Below are positions 1 through 7,757 of a DNA stretch of 64,000 nucleotides, in pieces (the first letter of the stretch is position 1; each line of letters begins with the position of its first letter). The position numbers and the translations under genes are program-made. The DNA comes from Parapedobacter sp042666505 (GTDB lineage Bacteria > Bacteroidota > Bacteroidia > Sphingobacteriales > Sphingobacteriaceae), in the NCBI RefSeq assembly GCF_042666505.1, contig NZ_JBHTDN010000003.1, positions 657,622-721,621 of the forward strand. The letters are read 5' to 3'. The notes under the pieces were generated by a model. The model saw only the letters and a list, made by a program, of their open reading frames with translations, was not told the DNA's origin and ran no database searches.

Positions 1-1
1 C

Positions 2-169
2 CCGAACGTTACGGATAAAAAATTTCCCGGCAACCCCACGCGTTCCTACCGAACCAGATCGCCCATGAAAGTCGTTGGTGAAGTAACCGAATGGGTGCGG
101 CAAACGCCAGAGGCCATACGGCAATTCCGGGATAAACTGGCCAAAAACAAAGGGGAGATTATTAATTAA
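2..169 (+). CDS. C-terminal end of an unrecognised protein (cut by window edge)
   Basis: An open frame runs in from the window edge and stops at TAA 167-169. The visible 55 residues are basic and end in a helical stretch with QTPEAIRQFRDKLAKNKGE. I do not recognise the family. The frame has no stop from base 2, and the residue composition looks like real protein, but the fragment is short and could also be the end of a degraded gene, since the next item is a gene remnant. Confidence 0.4.
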   Translation, partial: PNVTDKKFPGNPTRSYRTRSPMKVVGEVTEWVRQTPEAIRQFRDKLAKNKGEIIN

Positions 170-212
170 TCCCTCAGCTTATCTTTTAAAGAGTCGGCCG
201 CAATACTTGTGA

Positions 213-494
213 ACCAACTCGACGATTCATACAAATTTAAATAGCTTACCCGCGGAAGAGGTCAAAGCACCGCTGATAGAACAATGTCTTGCTAATATTG
301 AATGTAAAGTTGTAGATACCCAATTATCCGGAAAATACAACCTATTTGTCGTTGCGGCGGTAAAGGCGTGGACCAACGCTGAAAGAAAAGAACAAAGGAT
401 ATTTCATCATAAAGGTGACGGAACCTTCAGCGTGGATGGTCGAACAATCGATTTAAAAGCCAGAATGACCAAATGGAAAGAGATAACTAAATAA
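213..494 (+). pseudogene. Flavin reductase family remnant (C-terminal part)
   Basis: The frame codes for about 90 residues, including EEVKAPLIEQCLANIECKVV and later NLFVVAAVKAW and FHHKGDGTFSVDGR, which resemble the C-terminal half of FMN-binding flavin reductase-like proteins (usually about 200 residues) that use bound FMN to reduce substrates. A TGA at 210-212 lies just upstream in frame, no usable start codon precedes the conserved part, and the FMN-binding N-terminal half is missing. It is therefore a truncated relic. The family call is from pattern memory of these motifs, not from a search. Confidence 0.55.
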
Positions 495-597
495 CTAAAT
501 TCATCCCTTAAAAAATGAAGTTCATCAGAAACCCGGGCAGATTTTGGTAAATCTTATTTAGGAAAGTTTACTTTTGAAGATCGGCTCAACGAAGCAA

Positions 598-1605
598 ATG
601 AATATAAAGCGGCTGCTCATCTTCTTTTTCGCTACACTGATTTATGCGTTGTGTCAAATGCTTTTCAGCATTATCCTGATGAAAGAAGAGCTATGGCATA
701 ATTTTCACATCCAGCTGTCCGCTCATTATATCGTCATCCTGGCTATGTGCATCGCAGACTACGGGCTGTTGATGTTTCTGAATAAACATTTGCCCTATTC
801 CAAAAATATATTTTACCGCATTGTGGCAGACATTGTCGGTATAACGGTAATATCCCTGATGTTAATCGGAATTTTTAATTACCTGATCTACGAAGTATTG
901 CTCGTTCCCCAAGCCGGAATGCCTTCTTTCCTCGTCAAATTTGCGTTTGCCATGACCACCAATATTCCTATTCTGTTGGTATTTGAATTGATTCATTATT
1001 TCCAGTCCGAGCAAAAAGCCATAGCCGATTCCGAAATCGCAAAACGGAAGGTGTTGTTGTTTCAGCACGAAACACTCAGAGCACAGATAAACCCGCATTT
1101 CCTGTTTAATTCGCTGAACGTGTTGTCTTCGTTAATCTACATCAATCCGGACAGCGCCAACAAGTTTACAAAAGCGCTCTCAAAGACCTACCGGTATGTG
1201 CTTTCCCTTACCCAGCAGCCGGTCGTGTCGATCGCGGAGGAATTGGATGCGCTGGATGCGTATATTTTTATGATGCGGACCCGGTTTGAAAACGCGTTTA
1301 CGTTTATGGTGGATAAAGCAGCGGCCTGTGAACAGCATCGGGTTATTCCCCTCACCCTGCAACTGCTCATCGAGAATGCTTTCAAGCACAATAGCGCAAC
1401 GGAAGAATCAAAGCTGCACATAAAAATTACGATCGACAGTGACTACATAACGGTTGAAAACAACATCCAGCCGTCAACTCCTGCGGATAAAGGCGGCGTC
1501 GGACTGAAATACCTGGCCAAGCAGTATAAAATGTATGGTAAAGAAGTCAACGTGGCGCATACCGAACATGTATTTATGGTAAAAATCCCCTATATCCAGT
1601 CATGA
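598..1605 (+). CDS. LytS/YehU-type sensor histidine kinase
   Basis: Membrane sensor kinase of the His_kinase (PF06580) class that phosphorylates a LytTR regulator. Four hydrophobic segments fill the first roughly 150 residues (LLIFFFATLIYALCQML, YIVILAMCIADYGLLMFL, IVGITVISLMLIGIFNYLIY, FAFAMTTNIPILLVFELI). They are followed by the phospho-acceptor region RAQINPHFLFNSLNVLSSLI and a C-terminal ATPase part with LLIENAFKHN and GGVGLKYL. A longer frame opens with TTG at 574; I prefer ATG 598 because it puts a normal short cytoplasmic tail before the first membrane helix. Its stop overlaps the ATG of the next gene by four bases (ATGA), so kinase and regulator are translationally coupled. Confidence 0.9.
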   Translation: MNIKRLLIFFFATLIYALCQMLFSIILMKEELWHNFHIQLSAHYIVILAMCIADYGLLMFLNKHLPYSKNIFYRIVADIVGITVISLMLIGIFNYLIYEVLLVPQAGMPSFLVKFAFAMTTNIPILLVFELIHYFQSEQKAIADSEIAKRKVLLFQHETLRAQINPHFLFNSLNVLSSLIYINPDSANKFTKALSKTYRYVLSLTQQPVVSIAEELDALDAYIFMMRTRFENAFTFMVDKAAACEQHRVIPLTLQLLIENAFKHNSATEESKLHIKITIDSDYITVENNIQPSTPADKGGVGLKYLAKQYKMYGKEVNVAHTEHVFMVKIPYIQS

Positions 1606-2357
1606 AGTACCTGATCGTAGAAGACGAGCCGCTTGCTTACGAAGAGCTGAAGCGTATGATGACAAAATTGCGCCCCAATTATGAGTTGGAGAGCCATACC
1701 AAGACGGTCGTTGAGACCATCGGGTTTTTGAAAGCAGCTGCCGTTGACCTAATTTTGATGGATATCCGCCTTGCAGACGGCAACTGCTTCGAGGTGTTTA
1801 ACCACGTGAAAGTGACCACGCCGGTGATCTTTACCACGGCTTACGATGAGCATGCCATCAAAGCGTTCAAACTGAACAGCATCGATTACCTGTTAAAACC
1901 GTTCGACGAGCAGGAGTTGGATGCGGCCTTGACCAAATTTGAAACCATCTTTCCTATCCACCCGGATAAGGTCAGTCCCCGGAATGTTGAACAACTCCTG
2001 CCGCTCAAAACCAAAAACCGTTTCCTGATAGCCAAGGGGGAAAATTACCATTATATCGAAACCACAGACATTGCCCATTTTTATAGCGAAGACGGAGTGG
2101 TCTTCCTCCACACATTCAACGATCGGCGGTACATCATTAATTATACATTAGACCAGTTGGCACAGCAGCTCGATCATCGGCTGTTTTTCCGCGTATCGCG
2201 CAACTGCATCGGCCATGTGAAAGCGATAGAAAACGTCGCCAAACACTTCAACAGCAGACTGAAGCTTTCCTTTTCACCGGAATGCCCGCACGAGGTTTTG
2301 GTGAGCCGCGTCCGCGTTCCAGACTTCCTGAAATGGATGGACGGGATCGTGGAATAA
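1602..2357 (+). CDS. LytTR-family response regulator
   Basis: Cytoplasmic transcription regulator of 251 residues. The receiver domain covers about residues 1-115 with acidic residues VEDEP near the start, the phosphorylated Asp in VDLILMDIRLADG, and the conserved FTTAYDEHAIKAFKLNSIDYLLKPF run. The C-terminal LytTR DNA-binding domain includes HYIETTDIAHFYSEDG, FFRVSRNCIGHVKAIENV and VLVSRVRVPDFLKWM. It overlaps the kinase gene and is its expected partner. The outer-membrane protein and acyltransferase genes just downstream on the same strand are plausible targets. Confidence 0.93.
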   Translation: MKYLIVEDEPLAYEELKRMMTKLRPNYELESHTKTVVETIGFLKAAAVDLILMDIRLADGNCFEVFNHVKVTTPVIFTTAYDEHAIKAFKLNSIDYLLKPFDEQELDAALTKFETIFPIHPDKVSPRNVEQLLPLKTKNRFLIAKGENYHYIETTDIAHFYSEDGVVFLHTFNDRRYIINYTLDQLAQQLDHRLFFRVSRNCIGHVKAIENVAKHFNSRLKLSFSPECPHEVLVSRVRVPDFLKWMDGIVE

Positions 2358-2459
2358 CCCGGTACAGAAAATCCGATTCCCTAAACGCTGCATTTCATTC
2401 GGTAAATACTGAAGCCTGTCGTTTATGGCTTTAAGCGTCGCTCCCGTCGCCGTTCCTTT

Positions 2460-3407
2460 GTGCTGAAATCAAAGCAAGTATTAATCGTGAAATCAATAAC
2501 ATTATCCGTAACCGCATTATGTATGCTGCTGGGTCTGGGGGCAAGGGCACAACAGCTGTCTTTCAAGACGGAGTACATTGGAAATTCTGGGTACTATTAC
2601 CTGCCTCCCGGTGAAAAGCCGCGGGAAAAAATCGGTGACGCCAAGGGCTCGGCGATGGTTTATCAGGGTGCATTCAGTATGCCCCTGTCGATGAAATTAA
2701 ATGCAAACAACCGTCCGACCGCCTGGGGCGTCGGGCTTGGTGCCGCGTACGTTTCGTTAAAGAACCAAAATTTCTCGCAGCACATGGTCTCCGAAATCGC
2801 GAACCTACAGCTGGGCGTTTACCACTTGCGCCCGTTGAACAATAAGTGGTCGATGCGGGCAAGCGTAGGAGCGGGGATATTTACACCCACGACCGATTTT
2901 TCCAGAATCGGCTTTAAAAACGTGCTTGGAAGCGGGGGCGTGGTGTTTATCCGCCACCTGAACCCTAACCTCGATATTGGCGGTGGTGTGGCGATAAACA
3001 GTTCCCTCGGGTATCCGATGGTGTTTCCGGCCGTCTACATCAACTGGCGGCATGACGGGAAATTCGACGTAACGATTGAGCTGGTGGAGGGGTTGGATGT
3101 GTCGGCAGGCTACGGCTTCAATGACCGCTTCAAACTATCGTATGCCCTTGAAATGAACGGGCAGGTTGCTTTGCTTACCAAGGACGGCAAAGACGTAATC
3201 TTCTCGCATCAATACATCGTTACGGGGTTTCGTCCCGAATTAACGCTTGGCAAAACCGGGCTGTCGATAACGGCGATGGCAGGGCTAAACCTGTTCCGCC
3301 CGGCAACCTACAGCGACCGAACCTTGAAGGGGGTGTTTGCCGGGGATAATGACTATCATTTTTCGGCCTCCCCCTATGCGTCAGTAGGGTTAAAAATGAA
3401 GTTTTAA
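2460..3407 (+). CDS. Outer-membrane beta-barrel protein (DUF6268-like)
   Basis: A 315-residue exported protein. The GTG at 2460 gives a signal peptide of the form MLKSKQVLIVKSITLSVTAL followed by CMLLGLGARAQQ with a likely cleavage after ARA. The rest alternates short beta-strands and glycines (GVGLGAAYVSLKNQNF, GGGVAINSSLGYPMVF, YASVGLKMKF) and ends with an aromatic C-terminal residue, as in outer-membrane barrels. It resembles the DUF6268 group of Bacteroidota outer-membrane proteins; that name is tentative. Only one base separates its stop from the acyltransferase ATG, so the two are co-transcribed. Its function is unknown; a role in envelope change under control of the upstream LytTR system is inference. 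Confidence 0.7.
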   Translation: MLKSKQVLIVKSITLSVTALCMLLGLGARAQQLSFKTEYIGNSGYYYLPPGEKPREKIGDAKGSAMVYQGAFSMPLSMKLNANNRPTAWGVGLGAAYVSLKNQNFSQHMVSEIANLQLGVYHLRPLNNKWSMRASVGAGIFTPTTDFSRIGFKNVLGSGGVVFIRHLNPNLDIGGGVAINSSLGYPMVFPAVYINWRHDGKFDVTIELVEGLDVSAGYGFNDRFKLSYALEMNGQVALLTKDGKDVIFSHQYIVTGFRPELTLGKTGLSITAMAGLNLFRPATYSDRTLKGVFAGDNDYHFSASPYASVGLKMKF

Positions 3408-3408
3408 G

Positions 3409-4284
3409 ATGAACCTGAAGCAAACCTTACGGAACGTTGCCTATTGGGGCGTTTATGGAATTACCTACGTTGTAAGCCTGCTGCCCATCGCATGGCTGTA
3501 TGCGATGGCTTCTTTTACGTTTTTCTTTGCTTATTACCTCATAGGCTACCGGAAAACAACGGTCATCCAAAATGTGGCGCGTTCGTTTCCGGATAAGCGG
3601 TATGGCGAAATCCACGCCATCGTTAAAAAGTTTTACGCGTGCTTTTGCGCCTACTTTGCTGAAATCATAAAAGGCGTCTCTGCGCCGATAGACCTACTGG
3701 AGAGGAAAATCATATTCGAGAATTTGGACTTGATCGACCGGTATATCAACTGCGGACGCAATGTGATTGCCTGTCTGGGGCATTGCGGCAATTGGGAGAT
3801 GCTGAATGTGATGCCCCATAAAATGCGCCACGAGATATATGCCGTTTACAAACCCCTCCGGTCGGCAACGATCAACCGGCTGATGGTGAAGCTCCGGTCC
3901 CGTTTCGGCATGAAGTTAATGTCTGGAACTGCCGTGATTCGCCACATGCTGTCGAAAGATGCAGGCCCCGCGGTCTACCTGTTTCTTGCCGACCAATGCC
4001 CGCACATTCGAGAGGAGAACTACCGGTTTACGCTATTGAACCAGGAAACCTATGTTTTTTCGGGTATGGAAAAACTGGCCCGCGCAGGTCGGACGGCCGT
4101 GATCTACCTACACATCACGCAGCTGTCAAAAGGGAATTACAAAATAGTCTGTGTGCCGCTGTGTGCCAAAGCCGAAGCGATGGGCGACGGCGAAATCACC
4201 CAGAAGTACATAGACCTGCTGACGGAAAATATCCGCGAGGAACCATACGGCTGGCTGTGGACGCATAAACGATGGAAAAGATAA
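3409..4284 (+). CDS. LpxL/HtrB-type lipid A acyltransferase family protein
   Basis: Inner-membrane acyltransferase of 291 residues that would transfer an acyl chain to a lipid acceptor, as lipid A late acyltransferases do. An N-terminal membrane segment (VSLLPIAWLYAMASFTFFFAYYLIGY) is followed by the catalytic HCGNWEM motif (H-x-N-W-E in place of classical HxxxxD), then MLSKDAGPAVYLFLADQCP and a C-terminal PYGWLWTHKRWKR that is typical of the family. It starts one base after the preceding outer-membrane protein gene and converges on a minus-strand gene 13 bases downstream. In Bacteroidota such members are often outside the main lpx clusters, and the substrate here is unknown. Confidence 0.85.
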   Translation: MNLKQTLRNVAYWGVYGITYVVSLLPIAWLYAMASFTFFFAYYLIGYRKTTVIQNVARSFPDKRYGEIHAIVKKFYACFCAYFAEIIKGVSAPIDLLERKIIFENLDLIDRYINCGRNVIACLGHCGNWEMLNVMPHKMRHEIYAVYKPLRSATINRLMVKLRSRFGMKLMSGTAVIRHMLSKDAGPAVYLFLADQCPHIREENYRFTLLNQETYVFSGMEKLARAGRTAVIYLHITQLSKGNYKIVCVPLCAKAEAMGDGEITQKYIDLLTENIREEPYGWLWTHKRWKR

Positions 4285-4297
4285 ATTTATAGCTGTA

Positions 4298-4780
4298 TTA
4301 CTTCCTTAATTCCCTTGAACCGCGGCAAACATCCCCCTCAGGAACTCCTTCCATCCACGTGTTTAGAAAAAGTCTTCTTGCTCTTATTTCATTTAGCAAA
4401 AAAGTACAATGACAAATGGTTTGGGAACTGCCATATTCTGAAGGCTCACCGCTGGGGAAAATCGCTGCTATATTGGCAGCAGTTGTTTTATTCCACAATT
4501 CCTGAGACGTCTTTATTTTCTGAATAAAAGCGATATCCTCCTCATAACGCTTCACAATCTGGTCGAATAAACTGTCTAGGGCCAAAGATTCAATCTTTAA
4601 GTCATTGCATGGGTATTGACTTACTGAATGGTTTAAAAAATCCGTTTCTTCATTTTTTACCTCCAAGTGTTCCATCGTCTTCGCGTTTGATTTATCGGAA
4701 GCAATTGTTATTATACCAATAAAGGATATTAAACATATAAAGAGAAGAAATAAAGAGAAGCTGAAATTCCGTTTTTTCAT
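4298..4780 (-). CDS. Small exported protein, possibly DUF1311/LprI-like
   Basis: 160 residues. The N-terminus has a basic head (MKKRNFSFS) and a hydrophobic stretch (LFLLFICLISFIGIITIA), so it is exported or anchored. The remainder contains two short Cys-bearing stretches and a pattern SQELWNKTTAANIAAIF ... CHCTFLLNEIRARRLFL that resembles the LprI/DUF1311 motif (W, Cys, T..R...L) of lysozyme-inhibitor-like proteins. This resemblance is weak. It converges on the acyltransferase gene and sits 44 bases downstream of the YdeI-family gene on the same strand. Confidence 0.55.
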   Translation of the reverse strand: MKKRNFSFSLFLLFICLISFIGIITIASDKSNAKTMEHLEVKNEETDFLNHSVSQYPCNDLKIESLALDSLFDQIVKRYEEDIAFIQKIKTSQELWNKTTAANIAAIFPSGEPSEYGSSQTICHCTFLLNEIRARRLFLNTWMEGVPEGDVCRGSRELRK

Positions 4781-4824
4781 GAGATTTTTTCTTTATGTAG
4801 CTGAAATAGTCGTTGGATGACTTG

Positions 4825-5403
4825 TTAAAATTGTTTGGGTTTCATTTGCTGGCTTGCCAACGCTGCGGTTTCCTCAATTCGCTTTTCGCGGGTTTCGGGG
4901 CGCTTTGCAAGGACGATCCATTGCAATATTGCTTTGCGGGTAGACCTGCTTAGCCCGTTAAAATAGATTTTCGCACCGCGATGGCGCTTGAAGGCGGCGG
5001 CTAAATCCTTGGGTACTTTTAATGTTTCCACCTCATCCAGCTGCCACCACGTTCCGTTTTCCTTCGCCTTTTCGATGCATTCAAGACCGGCAGCCGTCAT
5101 CAATCCTTTTTCAATTAGCCGGTCTACCTTTTCCTTGTTAATTTTCGACCAGGTGCTTGTCGGTTTGCGTTTGCTGAAAAATTGTACGCTACTTTCGTCG
5201 TCGCGTTTCCTTTTGATGCTATCGATCCAGCCGAAACATAAAGCTTCGTCCACCGCGTCGCTCCAGGATACGGTGGGCTTACCGGAATCTTTTTTATATT
5301 GAATTAGCCAAACACCCCGCTTTTTCGTATGATTTTCGTGCAGCCATTCCCGCCACTCCGCGCTGGAGGCAGCGTACAATGTTTCGTGTTCTTCCAGTGC
5401 CAT
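4825..5403 (-). CDS. YdeI/OmdA family protein
   Basis: 192-residue cytoplasmic protein of the YdeI/OmpD-associated family (PF13376). Recognised by the N-terminal EWREWLHENHTKKRGVWLI, the core SWSDAVDEALCFGWIDSIKR and the KRKPTSTWSKINKEKVDRLI stretch, then the C-terminal helical NGLSRSTRKAILQWIVLAKR and PETREKRIEE. Members are common in soil Bacteroidota. Their biochemical role is not settled; links to bacteriocin or polymyxin tolerance have been proposed for relatives. Length is normal for the family and no operon partner is evident. Confidence 0.88.
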   Translation of the reverse strand: MALEEHETLYAASSAEWREWLHENHTKKRGVWLIQYKKDSGKPTVSWSDAVDEALCFGWIDSIKRKRDDESSVQFFSKRKPTSTWSKINKEKVDRLIEKGLMTAAGLECIEKAKENGTWWQLDEVETLKVPKDLAAAFKRHRGAKIYFNGLSRSTRKAILQWIVLAKRPETREKRIEETAALASQQMKPKQF

Positions 5404-5478
5404 TATTTTTGCGTTTCAACAAAAATAGTGCAGATTACTGACAACCGTGTGTCATGGAAGGAAAAGGTTAAAAATAAA

Positions 5479-5515
5479 GGCCCAACGAGCCGGAATCTTC
5501 CGCACTCGTTGGGCC
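5479..5515 (-). terminator. Rho-independent terminator after the first Sus operon
   Basis: An 11-bp perfect stem GGCCCAACGAG/CTCGTTGGGCC (5479-5489 with 5505-5515) and a 15-base loop. On the minus strand the stem is followed by TTATTTTTAACC, a U-rich tail. It lies 18 bases after the stop of the last gene of the minus-strand operon (phosphodiester glycosidase lipoprotein). Confidence 0.85.
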
Positions 5516-5532
5516 ATGCGTTGGTTGTTTCG

Positions 5533-6438
5533 TTATTCCGTGATAATCGCCCACCCGTTGGCGACCGCCCGCGGCGCCCCGTCCGAAGTGCGGTTGCGTA
5601 CTTTGTAGGTCGATTCCGCCGAGTCGTTGACAAGGAACGTGGATGAGCCACCCCCATCAAGGTTGATGGACTCCGTCACGCCCAGGGCATGCATCAATTG
5701 CCCCAGATCGGTGAAGCTGATGCCGTAGGAGTAGTCGTATTTGCGACCATCCACTACCATAAAATACACGTGGTTATCGGCGGTATACCCCACCGCGGTG
5801 CGCGGTTCGATGGTGTTATCGGTATGAATAACGGGCTCTCCCTCTTTTACCAGCGTTTGGTTGCCACCCAGTGCATGATAGATGTTGGCTTTCTCCCGTT
5901 CGTAGTCCGCATCGTTGCCGATCATTAACTCACCTGATTTACTAACACCAAAAAATGTCCAGCCAGCCGGTATAATCGTCCGGATGGGCACGCCCGACTT
6001 GTAGACGATACCCCGCGGTTCGCCGGTGGATCCGTTGAAAAAGTCGGCATTGCTTGCGAAAAGCACCCGGCCCTCCGATTCTGCATAGCTGACCATTTCC
6101 GGGACGGTCTGCCGTGCATACGCATCCTCGCCGAAAGGTGTAAGCGGGTGCAGCTTAACCGCCGGCTGGTTCATGTCGGCCTCCAGGATGAAAATCCGCA
6201 GGCTGTGCCCGTTGACATCCATCAAATGCACATGGGTTTCCGAAACACCGGTCGACAGCTCAATCGTCGTGTCGCGGTAAACGCGGTGGACCAGTCCACT
6301 GTTTTCCTGCAAGCGAACGGTCAGTTCGCTGCGCGTATGATCTAAAATTTGTATGGGTTTCTGCTCGGTTTTCTCACATCCGGCAAAGAGGATTGCCGAA
6401 AGGGCAGCAATAAGAAACCATTGATTACTTTTTTTCAT
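5533..6438 (-). CDS. Lipoprotein phosphodiester glycosidase (NAGPA-type)
   Basis: Surface or periplasmic lipoprotein of the PF09992 phosphodiester glycosidase family, which cleaves sugar-phosphodiester bonds such as GlcNAc-1-phosphate diesters. ATG 6438 gives the signal MKKSNQWFLIAALSA with lipobox LFAGC; a GTG at 6447 is a less likely alternative. Family motifs visible: NADFFNGSTGEPRGIVY, EPRTAVGYT, VYFMVVDGRKYDYSYG and the diagnostic INLDGGGSSTFLV. It follows SusD by 20 bases and is the last gene of the operon, before a terminator. A second member of the same family (12482-13330) lies near the other end of this operon, which points to a phosphodiester-linked glycan as the operon's substrate (inference). 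Confidence 0.88.
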   Translation of the reverse strand: MKKSNQWFLIAALSAILFAGCEKTEQKPIQILDHTRSELTVRLQENSGLVHRVYRDTTIELSTGVSETHVHLMDVNGHSLRIFILEADMNQPAVKLHPLTPFGEDAYARQTVPEMVSYAESEGRVLFASNADFFNGSTGEPRGIVYKSGVPIRTIIPAGWTFFGVSKSGELMIGNDADYEREKANIYHALGGNQTLVKEGEPVIHTDNTIEPRTAVGYTADNHVYFMVVDGRKYDYSYGISFTDLGQLMHALGVTESINLDGGGSSTFLVNDSAESTYKVRNRTSDGAPRAVANGWAIITE

Positions 6439-6458
6439 GTCTAGCACGGTTAATTAAA

Positions 6459-7739
6459 TTAATAGCCATCGTTTTGAGTGAGATTCGAGTTTACTTCACG
6501 CTCGTAATCCGGTATGGGGAATAAGGTCCGGTAAGGCTCGATTTCGAGCTCCTCCACCGCCTTGCCCGTCCGCACCAGGTCATACCAGCGGAATCCTTCG
6601 GCAAGCAACTCCCGCCGGCGTTCGAGGGCCACCGCCTCTTGGTAGGCCGTCTCGGTAGTGGGATGGATCGCCGGAAGGTTCCGCGCTTCCCGAAGCTGAT
6701 TCAACCAAGGGAGACCTTCCAGTCCTTTCGCCTCGGCAGCTATTAAATACATTTCCGCCAGGCGGATGACCGGGAAGGGGTCCGTTCCGGTTTGCCCGCT
6801 CGGGTATTTATTGATGACATTGAGGGCGCTTACGGTGGCTATGCTGATGTCTCTCCGGTTGTCCCCTTCATCGAACAGCGTCATCACCGCATCGGTCGGC
6901 TTGTACACATATGAGCCGCTTACGTCATGCGCATAGGTATAAAAAAGCGTACTGAGGGTAATTGTGGATTCTTCCGTCAGGTTTTTGAAGCTGAAGATCT
7001 CTTCCCGGTTCTGCTGGCGGCGGAAGATTTTATCAAATCGGTCCAGCGAAAACGTCGGCAGCGCAATGACCGCCTCGGCCGCCTGTGCGGCCGCTTCCAT
7101 CTTGTTCTGGCCGATCAGGACACGCGCCAAAAGCGCCTGGGCCGCCTGCCGCGACACGTAGTAATAGTCCCCTTCATAGGTCGGGGCCTTCTCAAGCGCA
7201 ACGGCGAGGTCGGCTTCGATCTGCTGCCACACGTGGGCGGCGGGATCGCGTGATACCCGTTCGGTGGTGTTTTCCAGGATAAGCGGAACGTCGCCCCAGC
7301 GCGTCACCAGATTATAGTAGATATAAGCCCTAAAAAAGTGGGCTACACCTTCCATGCGCTCACGCTTCTCAGACGCTGGTTGATCGGCCATGATGCTCAG
7401 TACGTTGTTCACCTGGTACAGCGACTGGTATAAACCACTCCAGTTGTTGTTCACCAGGCCGAAGTCGGTCCGCATGATGTTGCGGATGAACGCCAGTTCG
7501 CTGCCGCCGGAAGCCCCGATCAGGTTTCCGCCCACCAGATCGAACATAATGTAGGACTCCCGTCCCTGGTTGTTCTGAACGGCGTTGTACATACCGTGCA
7601 GCAAAGCGTCCATATCGCGTTCACTTACGGATTCCGGAGCAACGGATGTATGCGGATAAAAATCCAGGTCCGTGCAGGAAGATAGGAATCCCAACATCAG
7701 CACTGCCAAGACGTTGGTTATTGTTATTTTCTTGTACAT
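6459..7739 (-). CDS. SusD/RagB family surface lipoprotein
   Basis: Glycan-binding lid of a SusCD outer-membrane uptake pair. The signal MYKKITITNVLAVLMLGFLS ends in a lipobox (FLSSC) followed by the usual TDLDFYPHTSVAPESV. The TPR-like helical body has family marks: HFFRAYIYYNLVTRWGDVPL, RQAAQALLARVLIGQNKMEAAAQAA and the C-terminal RRRELLAEGFRWYDLVRTGKA. At 426 residues it is shorter than many SusD proteins (about 500 or more), so surface loops are probably reduced. It follows SusC by 18 bases in the same operon. Confidence 0.92.
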   Translation of the reverse strand: MYKKITITNVLAVLMLGFLSSCTDLDFYPHTSVAPESVSERDMDALLHGMYNAVQNNQGRESYIMFDLVGGNLIGASGGSELAFIRNIMRTDFGLVNNNWSGLYQSLYQVNNVLSIMADQPASEKRERMEGVAHFFRAYIYYNLVTRWGDVPLILENTTERVSRDPAAHVWQQIEADLAVALEKAPTYEGDYYYVSRQAAQALLARVLIGQNKMEAAAQAAEAVIALPTFSLDRFDKIFRRQQNREEIFSFKNLTEESTITLSTLFYTYAHDVSGSYVYKPTDAVMTLFDEGDNRRDISIATVSALNVINKYPSGQTGTDPFPVIRLAEMYLIAAEAKGLEGLPWLNQLREARNLPAIHPTTETAYQEAVALERRRELLAEGFRWYDLVRTGKAVEELEIEPYRTLFPIPDYEREVNSNLTQNDGY

Positions 7740-7757
7740 TGTCTCTTTAGCTTTTTG

